Of a DNA stretch of 49,019 bases, positions 17,790-25,314 are shown one piece after another. Under the pieces are notes generated by a model that was not told the origin of the DNA, ran no database searches, and saw only the letters and a program-made list of their open reading frames with translations. Position numbers and translations under genes: made by a program. The DNA is taken from the NCBI GenBank assembly GCA_944383405.1, contig CALWPL010000008.1, positions 1-49,019 of the forward strand, given 5' to 3'. This DNA comes from an uncultured Clostridia bacterium. GTDB lineage: Bacteria > Bacillota > Clostridia > Christensenellales > UBA1242. The first letter of the stretch is position 1. Each line of letters starts with the position of its first letter.

Positions 17790-18101
17790 TTATGCCTGCT
17801 TTATTGATGTTATCTTAACTCTTGTAAAAGGTTGTCTGTGTCCCTGCTTCTTTCTCTCGTTCTTTTTTGGCTTATACTTGAAAACAACTATCTTGTCTCC
17901 CTTGCCATGAACTACAATCTCGCCTTCGCAAGTAACATTTTTAAGCACAGGTTTGCCCACTAATAATTCATCAGCACCTGAAAAAAGCAATACATCAAAA
18001 TTAACCTTGTCTCCAATCTGTCCGTCAATCTTCTCAATGTCAATGCTTTGCCCTTCGCTAACCTTATACTGCTTTCCACCACTGCAAATAATTGCGTACA
18101 T
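17790..18101 (-). CDS. rplU: 50S ribosomal protein L21
   Basis: This 103-aa protein is L21: it starts MYAIICSGGKQYKV, has the VGKPVL segment and ends in the RNA-binding region KKNERKKQGHRQPFTRVKI. The ribosome site AGGAGG lies 6 bp before the ATG. It is the first gene of rplU-prp-rpmA and has its own promoter and a structured leader. Confidence 0.98.
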   Translation of the reverse strand: MYAIICSGGKQYKVSEGQSIDIEKIDGQIGDKVNFDVLLFSGADELLVGKPVLKNVTCEGEIVVHGKGDKIVVFKYKPKKNERKKQGHRQPFTRVKITSIKQA

Positions 18102-18175
18102 CTTTCTTCCTCCTTACCACCAGACTCGCTAAATAAAGGTGGTCAAAAACTCTTTAAAACCTTCTTTAAGCGGTT
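18102..18175 (-). ncRNA. Putative L21 leader structure
   Basis: The predicted 5' leader of rplU holds a hairpin formed by ACCACC (plus-strand 18116-18121) and GGTGGT (18138-18143) around a 16-nt loop, ending immediately before the AGGAGG ribosome site. A second, weaker AACC/GGTT pairing lies closer to the 5' end. Many Firmicutes rplU genes carry an autoregulatory L21 leader in this position. I see the stem and position directly; membership of that RNA family is inferred. Confidence 0.45.
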
Positions 18176-18181
18176 AGAAAA

Positions 18182-18210
18182 AATTTACCATATTAAAAGT
18201 TTTTTGTCAA
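18182..18210 (-). promoter_or_regulatory. Sigma-A type promoter of rplU-prp-rpmA
   Basis: On the minus strand, TTGACA (18205-18210) is followed after 17 bp by TAAATT (18182-18187). The start of transcription would be near 18175, giving a leader of about 75 nt. Confidence 0.7.
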
Positions 18211-18222
18211 TGATTATTTTAG

Positions 18223-18228
18223 TATAAT
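18223..18228 (+). promoter_or_regulatory. -10 element for the divergent helical protein
   Basis: TATAAT at 18223-18228 lies 41 bp before the chosen ATG at 18270. The -35 region (about 18201-18206, TTTTTG) is weak and overlaps the -35 of the rplU promoter, so the two divergent promoters share sequence. Confidence 0.5.
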
Positions 18229-18269
18229 TTTTGTTATTCCTTCACAAACTACCCTTAGGAGAATTAATT

Positions 18270-18845
18270 ATGCCAAAATCTCAAAAAGAAATTAATACAA
18301 ATATTCTTATCGCTGTCTACCAAAACTTGCAAACAGCAAAACAGTCTATCAATAATGTTATTGATAAAATTAAGGATAGTAGACTAAAAAAAGAACTAAA
18401 AAAACAATTTAAAAATTATGACGAGTTTAGCGAATCGTGTGAAGATTTAGCACGAGCCCTTGACATCGAACTTGTTGACAATAACTTCTTTAAAAAGGCT
18501 AAAATGTGGCTAAATATCAATATGGCTACTATGATGGATAAATCAAATAGAAAAATAGCAAGTATTACAATTCTAGGTTCTACTATGGGCGTTATCGACT
18601 TAATGTCCGTTGTCTCTGATTGTAAAAAAGCAAAAAATGAACTCGTCGTCTTTGCTAAACGAGTTCTCGAACTAGAAGAAAGTAATATCGAAAAATTAAA
18701 ACCTTATATCTTAGTCGAAAATAATAAGCCTAATTCAGAAATTACAGATAAAGCAAAGGAAAATGACGCCTTAGACCAAGATAATAAAACTTTAAAAACA
18801 CAGCAAATAAAAAAATCACACAATACAACTAAATTTAAAGAATGA
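18270..18845 (+). CDS. Unknown helical protein
   Basis: This 191-aa protein starts at the ATG at 18270, which has an AGGAG site 8 bp upstream; a longer frame from 18231 lacks such a site. It is predicted to be almost wholly helical. The N-terminal half (ILIAVYQNLQTAKQSINNVIDKI, then KELKKQFKNYDEF and a third helix) resembles the spacing of a small four-helix bundle of the ferritin-like DUF2383 kind, but I do not see metal ligands clearly. The last 40 residues are polar, K/N/D-rich and likely disordered. No signal peptide. Function unknown. Confidence 0.75.
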   Translation: MPKSQKEINTNILIAVYQNLQTAKQSINNVIDKIKDSRLKKELKKQFKNYDEFSESCEDLARALDIELVDNNFFKKAKMWLNINMATMMDKSNRKIASITILGSTMGVIDLMSVVSDCKKAKNELVVFAKRVLELEESNIEKLKPYILVENNKPNSEITDKAKENDALDQDNKTLKTQQIKKSHNTTKFKE

Positions 18846-18865
18846 CTGCCTGTCATTCTTTTTTT
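18837..18865 (+). terminator. Terminator overlapping the stop codon
   Basis: A 10-bp perfect stem AAAGAATGAC/GTCATTCTTT with loop TGCCT is followed by a T run. The TGA stop of the helical protein lies inside the left arm, so termination is placed right at the end of the coding sequence. Confidence 0.85.
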
Positions 18866-18876
18866 GTAACAGAAAA

Positions 18877-18912
18877 CATAACAACTCTAAATTTTACAAG
18901 TTGTTATGCTTT
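18877..18912 (-). terminator. Hairpin, probable terminator of the fdx-ppx unit
   Basis: CATAACAACT (18877-18886) pairs with AGTTGTTATG (18899-18908) around a 12-nt loop; on the minus strand it leads into TTTTC. It lies about 160 bp beyond the Ppx-HD stop, facing the + terminator next to it. Confidence 0.5.
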
Positions 18913-19071
18913 TAATAATTCTATTTTAATTTCTATCTTTTAATTGTATAATTTAATTACTAGATTTAGTCATGCAAATGTTAAGATAACTAATATTTTA
19001 TGTAACTATTTACAAATTTAATTACTATTAAAATTATTTTATAAACAATTTAAAAGAAAACTCACATGAGA

Positions 19072-20589
19072 TTAAAGCACTTCAAGAGCCTTTTTATAAA
19101 CTTTTTTGAAATCTTGTGCCGCCTTTGAAGCCTCTCTTATTTCAATGTTTGCTTCCATAGTAATAATAGTTTTCATGATAACTGAATCCCCTAGAATATC
19201 GCAACTGACATCTTGAACGACACTTCTTTTAGTCTTATCAAGGGCTTCTGCGAGTTTAACTATGACTGCGAGTTTTCTCATTGCTTCTAAATCTTCGTCG
19301 AGCAAAAGTTCTTTATATTTTATCCATTCTGCAAGGCTAAAATCGTTAAGATTTTGGCTAGAACAAATGAAGGCTGCTAAAATAATTTCTCTATGGCTAA
19401 CTCCTAGCAAGTCAGAGTTTAAGACTACATGGAAACTATTTTTTTCATGGTCAACAAACCTAATTCGTCTACCGCAATCATGAAGGATGGATGCAATTCT
19501 TAAAACCTTAATATAATTTCTTGGCAATTTATGCAAGACTTTTAATTGTCTAAACAAAACAAGTGCTAAATTCCCAACCTGTTTTGCGTTTACCATATCT
19601 TCCAAGTCATAATAAGATTCAATATTATCAAGGCTGAACCCTATCAAATCAGTAACTGGTTTATCTAGCAAAGAATTTGAAATATTGCTACAAATAAAGC
19701 CTTCTTTTAAACCCTTTGTTGAGATAACGCAACTATCTTGGCACAAGACTTCAAAAAGGGCTTTAATCATGCAAACGCCACTAGCAAAAATATCTGCCCT
19801 ATCGTTTGACACGCCCTTTATTTTCTTTGTTTTATCAATTTCAAGAGTTTTCACAAGGTCATAAACACTCTGAAAATTATCACTACTTAAAATATAGTTA
19901 TGAGCAAGGTCGACAGGATATTTTCTAATTTTTCTTGATAGAGCCCCGACATTTAAAAAGGCATTTCCCGTTCCGACAAAGCCATATTCTTCTTGGTCAA
20001 TAGTTTTAAGCCAATCAATTTTTAATAATTCTTCTTTAAACTTATTTGTCATTATTTCGCAAGCAGTTTGAGTTGATGAAACACCTTCCATAAGGCCAGC
20101 AATCTCGTAAGTGCCAAATGGCAAAACTGCTTGATTTAGAATATTGCGCCTATTATATTGCAAGATTTTTGTACTTGAACCGCAAATCATGACAATAACG
20201 CCCTTTGGCATATCAATAGCATTAACGACTCCGCTATACAGTGCTGAAATTTCTTCTTCTGGCGATAAAAGTTTTACTTTTAGCCCAACAGAGTTATATA
20301 TTTCTTCAATAAAACTACGATAGTTTTTCAAATTTTTTATACTATTTGACATATATGCTACAATATTTGTAATTTTGTTTACATCACATAGAACTTTATA
20401 CATTTTAAGAACGGACAGCGCTTCATTACTTTTTGAAGTTTTTAGCATGCCATCTCCGTCAAGGTCTTCTATTATCCTAATAGGTTCGCTCATTTCTTCT
20501 GTAACTGTAAAATTACCATTTTGATTATAATGCACAATAGAAAAATCTATTTTACTACTTTCAATATTAATAATTGCTATCTTTTCCAA
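19072..20589 (-). CDS. Degenerate Ppx/GppA-like protein with HD domain
   Basis: This 505-aa protein has a Ppx/GppA exopolyphosphatase-type ASKHA region (about 1-285) and a C-terminal HD domain (about 300-505). I place the start at the TTG at 20589, preceded by AAGGAAG; the ATG at 20652 lies inside the ferredoxin gene and adds unrelated residues. The HD residues H370-D371 are present (SILHDCG), followed by the Ppx-type SHREI helix. The catalytic ASKHA motifs are not normal: the first reads INIESSKID where DIGSNS is usual, and the second reads MICGSSTK (134-141) where DIGGGSTE is usual. The phosphatase part is therefore probably inactive or altered. It follows the ferredoxin gene by 29 bp. Confidence 0.85.
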   Translation of the reverse strand: MEKIAIINIESSKIDFSIVHYNQNGNFTVTEEMSEPIRIIEDLDGDGMLKTSKSNEALSVLKMYKVLCDVNKITNIVAYMSNSIKNLKNYRSFIEEIYNSVGLKVKLLSPEEEISALYSGVVNAIDMPKGVIVMICGSSTKILQYNRRNILNQAVLPFGTYEIAGLMEGVSSTQTACEIMTNKFKEELLKIDWLKTIDQEEYGFVGTGNAFLNVGALSRKIRKYPVDLAHNYILSSDNFQSVYDLVKTLEIDKTKKIKGVSNDRADIFASGVCMIKALFEVLCQDSCVISTKGLKEGFICSNISNSLLDKPVTDLIGFSLDNIESYYDLEDMVNAKQVGNLALVLFRQLKVLHKLPRNYIKVLRIASILHDCGRRIRFVDHEKNSFHVVLNSDLLGVSHREIILAAFICSSQNLNDFSLAEWIKYKELLLDEDLEAMRKLAVIVKLAEALDKTKRSVVQDVSCDILGDSVIMKTIITMEANIEIREASKAAQDFKKVYKKALEVL

Positions 20590-20618
20590 AATTATCTTCC
20601 TTTTAAGGTTAGAAAATC

Positions 20619-20789
20619 CTAATCTTCTATTTTTATTGCTTCGACTGGGCAAATTCCTTCACATGTATGGCATTTTATGCAAATATCTTTGTTAATCTGT
20701 GATTTTCCATCATCCCCAATTGTAATAGCGCCTACTGGGCAAACTCCCACACAAGCACCGCAGCCAATACATTTATCTTTATTAACCAT
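20619..20789 (-). CDS. 2[4Fe-4S] ferredoxin
   Basis: This 56-aa protein has two clostridial ferredoxin motifs. Cluster I uses C7, C10, C13 and C47, and cluster II uses C37, C40, C43 and C17, in CIGCGACVGVCP and CIKCHTCEGICP. It is a small soluble electron carrier for anaerobic metabolism. A GGGGGAAG ribosome site is 5 bp before the ATG. It is first in a unit with the Ppx-HD gene; no obvious functional link is known. Confidence 0.95.
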   Translation of the reverse strand: MVNKDKCIGCGACVGVCPVGAITIGDDGKSQINKDICIKCHTCEGICPVEAIKIED

Positions 20790-20892
20790 GTTTCTTCCCC
20801 CTTACTGCAAAACTAATAAAATATAAAAATTTTGTAGATTTAATTAATTTCTACATTAAATCAATCGGAAGCAACTTAGAAGCGACAAATAA

Positions 20893-20921
20893 AATATCCA
20901 TAAAACTAAACTTCCTGTCAA
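20893..20921 (-). promoter_or_regulatory. Sigma-A type promoter of the ferredoxin gene
   Basis: On the minus strand, TTGACA (20916-20921) is followed after 17 bp by GATATT (20893-20898). This would give a leader of about 95 nt before the ferredoxin ATG. Confidence 0.6.
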
Positions 20922-20960
20922 TAATATTACACGAAAAATTTAATGTTGTAAAGGCTTTTT

Positions 20961-21329
20961 TTACTTGCTTTTATACTTAGACACAAAAGAAATAATTTCA
21001 AAAATTGCAACTATTAGTAAAAAGACTCCAAATAGAATTTTTAGTATAGAATTTTCAATATTTTGTACCAAAAGCGAAGAAATTACAGCGAAAACGACAC
21101 CGACTATTGAAAAAAGAATTGCTGGAAAAACCTTTGTAAGTCCACTTTTTATATTGAAAAACAAAATAAAAAAAGACATAATAACAAAAGAAAAGACATT
21201 AATAACTTGTGCACTTTTTTGTGCAACGCCTATAATGCTTAATAGTGGAATCAAAACTGTTCCGCCACCAAGCCCCATTGCACCGAGCACTCCTGAAATA
21301 ACTCCTAGAATAATAAATACAATCCACAT
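20961..21329 (-). CDS. Half-size TauE/SafE (TSUP) transporter, second of a pair
   Basis: This 122-aa membrane protein has about four transmembrane segments and the TauE/SafE glycine-rich motif GVLGAMGLGGGTVLIP near residues 12-27. Full-length family members are about 250 aa with two such halves; this is one half. An AAAGGA site precedes the ATG by 7 bp. It lies 21 bp after the other half-size gene, so the two products probably form a heterodimer. Substrates in the family are sulfite, sulfoacetate and other small organic anions; none can be assigned here. Confidence 0.85.
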   Translation of the reverse strand: MWIVFIILGVISGVLGAMGLGGGTVLIPLLSIIGVAQKSAQVINVFSFVIMSFFILFFNIKSGLTKVFPAILFSIVGVVFAVISSLLVQNIENSILKILFGVFLLIVAIFEIISFVSKYKSK

Positions 21330-21350
21330 AAAATCGTCCTTTTAAAACAA

Positions 21351-21713
21351 TTAAAAAAAGCACTTAACAGCACAGGCAATTAAAACAACAATATATAAGA
21401 TATTAATAGTTTTGTTATCAAATTTTTTAAGTAGTAAAAAACCAAATAATCCCCCAATTAAAGAGCCCATTGTTACAAATAAAATTTGCCCTAGGTCGAC
21501 GCTTAGTGTTGAAAGATAAATAATAAGCGTTGGAATACTAATTATAGACATAACAAGCACTGCTGTTGCGTGGGCAGTTTTGTCTTCCATATTTAAAAGT
21601 TTTTTGAATACAGGAATACACAAAATTCCGCCGCCACCACCAAAAATACCGTTAATAACGCCAACCAGTGCGGATAAAAGAAAAAACATAAAATATTTCC
21701 ACTTTTGAGTCAT
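21351..21713 (-). CDS. Half-size TauE/SafE (TSUP) transporter, first of a pair
   Basis: This 120-aa protein has about four membrane segments and the motif GVINGIFGGGGGILCIPVF near residues 18-36, the same N-half signature as its partner. No good ribosome site is visible upstream of the ATG at 21713; translation might begin at the internal methionine at residue 9. Both genes are complete and in frame, so this looks like a true two-gene form rather than one gene split by a frameshift. Confidence 0.83.
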   Translation of the reverse strand: MTQKWKYFMFFLLSALVGVINGIFGGGGGILCIPVFKKLLNMEDKTAHATAVLVMSIISIPTLIIYLSTLSVDLGQILFVTMGSLIGGLFGFLLLKKFDNKTINILYIVVLIACAVKCFF

Positions 21714-21881
21714 AAAATTATTATGTTTTAATTTTTGGTATTTATTTAAAAATGCAAAAAATTTAGATGGTGTTTACAATTTACAATATTGGCATATTTA
21801 AAATAATTTTTATTTAGAGTGTTTTTTAATTCATTTAATGTTAATCTTTGAATAAATAGTCAAATTAAAGGCAAAAATTAA

Positions 21882-21910
21882 TTGCAATTTAAGCAGAATT
21901 ATTATATAAT
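21882..21910 (+). promoter_or_regulatory. Sigma-A type promoter of the 1039-aa surface protein
   Basis: TTGCAA (21882-21887) is followed after 17 bp by a perfect TATAAT (21905-21910). A 10-bp palindrome TTGCCGGCAA (21925-21934) lies just downstream of the expected start site, a position suited to an operator, though no regulator is known. Confidence 0.75.
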
Positions 21911-21973
21911 GCAGTAGTTACGATTTGCCGGCAATTTAGCCAAGGCAAAAATACATTTAATAAAGGATTAAAA

Positions 21974-24900
21974 ATGAATACATTATCAAACTCGACTAGA
22001 AAAATACTTTTAATTTTACTTCTTATAGTTTCTTTTGTTTTTCTTACAAATATAACTATAATACCTTCTTATTTTTCTGCCGCTGCAAGAAGTTATATTT
22101 ATTCAAACGATAGTTCTATAAGCATTGAAAATGGAGACTTTACATCTTTTTCTCGTGGTGGGACTGGAACTCCTTATTCTATTGCAGATTACGACTGGAC
22201 CGTTGCAGGTAGTAGCAATGTTTTAACTGGTGTTATTGATGTTAGTGATGACACTTTTGAGGACAATAACGGATTTGGTCTTTCAGAAAATCCGGAAAGA
22301 TATGACGGCATTGATAGTTCGTCAGACAATTATATTTTGATGTTTAGTTCAAATTCAAGCAGTAGAGCGAGTGTTACAAGTGAAGAAGCGACTTTAACAA
22401 ACGCAAAATTCTATGAGATTTCAATTTTAGTAAAGACAAGCAATGAAGGTGTTGGCTCAATTTACGCTTCACTTGGAGATGGGGTTAGTTTCACAAACAT
22501 TAGCAGTCCTTCATGGAGAGTTTATTACATTTTAGTTGCAACTGACGACATTAGTTCTGAAACCTTTGACATTAGCCTTCATTTTGGTGGTGGCAGAGCG
22601 TCAAATGCTACTGGACAAGTTTTTTATGACAATATAGAGATAAAGGAAATTTCTCACACAGATTTTTATTCAGCACAAGAATCTACAACTCTACAAAAAG
22701 TTGACCTTACGAGGCCACTTGCGACTAGTTTTATAAATTATGATTTTGAAAATAGTATTGAAAATGGCTGGGTAGTTAACGCTATATCAGGAACTGCGGA
22801 GGCAGTTGTTGGGATATATCCAACAGACACAATAAATAGTTTAATTTTAGACGCATTCCCTGAAAGCGAAGATGACACTTCCGCAAAAACTTTTGTTTAT
22901 GGCAACACAAGTTCCCTACTTTTACTTAATAAGGATGCTACAACTTCTTCTGTTTCAACAAGTGAAGATAACTTAATTACTATTGCGCAACATGGTTTTT
23001 ACAAATTGACAATTTTACTTAAAACAGGTGATTTATCAGGCGATGGAGTAACTATCACCTTAACTCCTGAAAACGAAAATATTGAGTCTACTGAACTCAC
23101 AAATCAAACTTCTTCTTCTGGTCTTGATAATTATAATGGGTTTACTAAGGTAACATTTTATATTAAAGGAAGTGTTACAAAAGACGAGAAAGTTTCAATG
23201 TCAATTAGTTTAGGAGAAGGTGCTGGTTGGGCAATCATAGATGACATTTTATTGCAACCAATTAGTGCTAGTGAGTATAGTACATCTTCTGCTCTTGATT
23301 TATCTACTGAAATTACTGATACAAGTGATATTACTAATGGCTTATTTGATTTTAGTGATAACGAGTCCTACACCCTAACTTACCCACTTAAACCACAAGA
23401 CTGGACTTATACTTCTTCAACTCTTAATGCAAAGAGTGGAATAATAAGAATTAATCCTGAATATTTTGAAAAGGATTATTCTAACTATGGCTACCCTACT
23501 AATCCTGGTGTAAATACTGCTTTTTATGAAGGAGTATCAATTCCAAGCAACTACTTTAACGAAAATGTTCTTATGGTAAGGAACACTTCTTTAGAAGATG
23601 CCTACTTTACAAGTGATATTGAAAACACAACTCTTAACCAAAATACAAACGCAAGTCAGTCCATTGTTAGAATTTCTGTTGGCGTCAATACTCAAAACTC
23701 CGCAAGTGCTTTTATTAGACTAGTTGACGAGAACAAAAATGTAATTGCTATTTTTGACAATATTAATACAAATAACAAATGGCAAATGTTCTATTTCTAT
23801 ATTAATAATGGTATAACAGAAAAAAATATCGCAGTAGAACTTGGTGTTCATGGAAGAAATTCTAACGACTACGCATTCTTTGATACAGTTAGTTTTGAAG
23901 AAGATGTATCAGAACAAGTTGATTTTAACGACATGACTAGTAGTAATAGTGCTTATATTAACTTTATGCAAAATGGCTTTGATTACTCAACCAACTTTTC
24001 TGGCTATAATTCAGCAAGCGGAAACTACAATTATAAAACAACAACTTCTGTTCCTTCTCACAATGGAGCGCAAGGAAATAGCGTTCTGCAAATGACAAAC
24101 ACTATTGAAGATGATTATCAAACTATTATTTCCGATTACACCTATTCCCTTGTCGAAGGTTCGTACTATGAGATTTCTGTTTGGGTAAGAACACATTTTG
24201 ATAATAACGCTTTAATTTATAATGGAGAAAACTATGGTGCTTATTTCGAACTCGTCAATATTGATGCAGATGGAAACATAGTAATTGATGAAAATAATGA
24301 AAATCCAAATAAATTTGAAAACATAATTGTAACTGCAACAAGTGAAAATAACGGCTGGATTAAATATTCAATGTATATTTTAGCAGAAGCAGACCAAGAT
24401 GTTAAAATTCTTTTGGGATTAGGTACTGAAGAAAATCCAACAATGGGAACTGCCTACTTTGACGACATGGTTGTAACAGATATCACAGAAGAAACTTATG
24501 CAGCACAAAGTGAAAATGAAACAACAATTGTTTCAAATGTTATTGAAATTTCACAAGATGACTCGTCAAACGAAAGCACTACCCCATCAACAGAAGCACC
24601 AGTTAATGTTTGGATACTTGCCTCTTCAATACTACTCGTTGTCGCTTTAATACTTGCAATTGCTGGATATCTAATTCGTAAGATACCTAAGAATAAAATT
24701 AAAAAAGTTGATAGTTCTGAATATGATAAAGCCCCAACCGATATTGATGAAAATGCAGTAAAGAAAGAACTTAAAGAAAGACGAGAAGAAAATCTTTCAA
24801 AACTAAAATTTGAACTTGAAAATTTACAAAAAGAATATAACAATTTAAAATCAGATTATGAAAAACAAACAGAAAATGATGAAGTTGTAAATAAAGATCT

Positions 24901-25093
24901 TTATGCAGAATTTACAAAGAAAGCAAATAAACTTATAGATAGAATTGATTACCTAAATTCAGCCGTTGTTTATCTAGAAGATGAAACAAATATTAAAATG
25001 TCTGAAAGAAAGGAAATTACAAAAAGAAAACAAGATGCAAAAGAAAAATTTAAACAACTAAATCAAGTAGAAGATGAAGAAAATAAAAATTAA
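21974..25093 (+). CDS. Large surface protein with CBM-like repeats and cytosolic coiled coil
   Basis: This 1039-aa protein begins with a signal peptide (about 1-38, hydrophobic core LLILLLIVSFVFL). The outside part holds four related beta-sandwich modules, roughly 45-230, 245-430, 445-645 and 655-870. Each has an 'affected by ... YEISVWVRT' type strand and closes with a F/Y-x-D-N/D motif (VFYDNIEI, AIIDDILL, AFFDTVSF, AYFDDMVV), like carbohydrate-binding CenC-type or galactose-binding-like domains. A single membrane segment spans about 877-900, followed by a basic stretch and a 115-residue cytosolic coiled coil. No LPXTG motif. It is probably a type I membrane protein that binds glycan outside. 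No family name recognised. Confidence 0.82.
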   Translation: MNTLSNSTRKILLILLLIVSFVFLTNITIIPSYFSAAARSYIYSNDSSISIENGDFTSFSRGGTGTPYSIADYDWTVAGSSNVLTGVIDVSDDTFEDNNGFGLSENPERYDGIDSSSDNYILMFSSNSSSRASVTSEEATLTNAKFYEISILVKTSNEGVGSIYASLGDGVSFTNISSPSWRVYYILVATDDISSETFDISLHFGGGRASNATGQVFYDNIEIKEISHTDFYSAQESTTLQKVDLTRPLATSFINYDFENSIENGWVVNAISGTAEAVVGIYPTDTINSLILDAFPESEDDTSAKTFVYGNTSSLLLLNKDATTSSVSTSEDNLITIAQHGFYKLTILLKTGDLSGDGVTITLTPENENIESTELTNQTSSSGLDNYNGFTKVTFYIKGSVTKDEKVSMSISLGEGAGWAIIDDILLQPISASEYSTSSALDLSTEITDTSDITNGLFDFSDNESYTLTYPLKPQDWTYTSSTLNAKSGIIRINPEYFEKDYSNYGYPTNPGVNTAFYEGVSIPSNYFNENVLMVRNTSLEDAYFTSDIENTTLNQNTNASQSIVRISVGVNTQNSASAFIRLVDENKNVIAIFDNINTNNKWQMFYFYINNGITEKNIAVELGVHGRNSNDYAFFDTVSFEEDVSEQVDFNDMTSSNSAYINFMQNGFDYSTNFSGYNSASGNYNYKTTTSVPSHNGAQGNSVLQMTNTIEDDYQTIISDYTYSLVEGSYYEISVWVRTHFDNNALIYNGENYGAYFELVNIDADGNIVIDENNENPNKFENIIVTATSENNGWIKYSMYILAEADQDVKILLGLGTEENPTMGTAYFDDMVVTDITEETYAAQSENETTIVSNVIEISQDDSSNESTTPSTEAPVNVWILASSILLVVALILAIAGYLIRKIPKNKIKKVDSSEYDKAPTDIDENAVKKELKERREENLSKLKFELENLQKEYNNLKSDYEKQTENDEVVNKDLYAEFTKKANKLIDRIDYLNSAVVYLEDETNIKMSERKEITKRKQDAKEKFKQLNQVEDEENKN

Positions 25094-25143
25094 AATTAGT
25101 AAAATTTTACCGGTATTTTGGTCTATAATTTTAAAACAAACAA

Positions 25144-25182
25144 AAAAGAGTTTTACCATTAAAAGTAGAACTCTTTTCTTAT
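25144..25182 (+). terminator. Terminator of the 1039-aa surface protein
   Basis: A 13-bp stem (25144-25156 with 25165-25177, including one G-T pair) with an 8-nt loop is followed by a T-rich run. It lies 50 bp after the stop. Confidence 0.82.
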
Positions 25183-25267
25183 TTATTACGCTAGTTTCAA
25201 AATAAATTAACCTTTAGCAGATTTTTTATACACAATGTAACACTATAAAATAATAATGAAATTTATA

Positions 25268-25305
25268 CAAAAAATATGGAGATAATTAAGTTTATCTCCA
25301 TATTT
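25268..25305 (-). terminator. Terminator of the lysM-acetyltransferase unit
   Basis: A 14-bp perfect stem (25272-25285 with 25292-25305) around TTAAGT leads into U's on the minus strand. It lies 10 bp after the acetyltransferase stop. Confidence 0.85.
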
Positions 25306-25314
25306 AATAATAAA

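Noticed and set aside
20590..20652. Longer start of the Ppx-HD protein at the ATG at 20652
   Set aside because: It lies inside the ferredoxin gene and adds residues not seen in the family; a TTG with a good ribosome site at 20589 fits better.
20790..20960. 16-codon frame starting ATGGATATT in the ferredoxin leader
   Set aside because: The frame is very short, it overlaps the promoter, and there is no supporting context.
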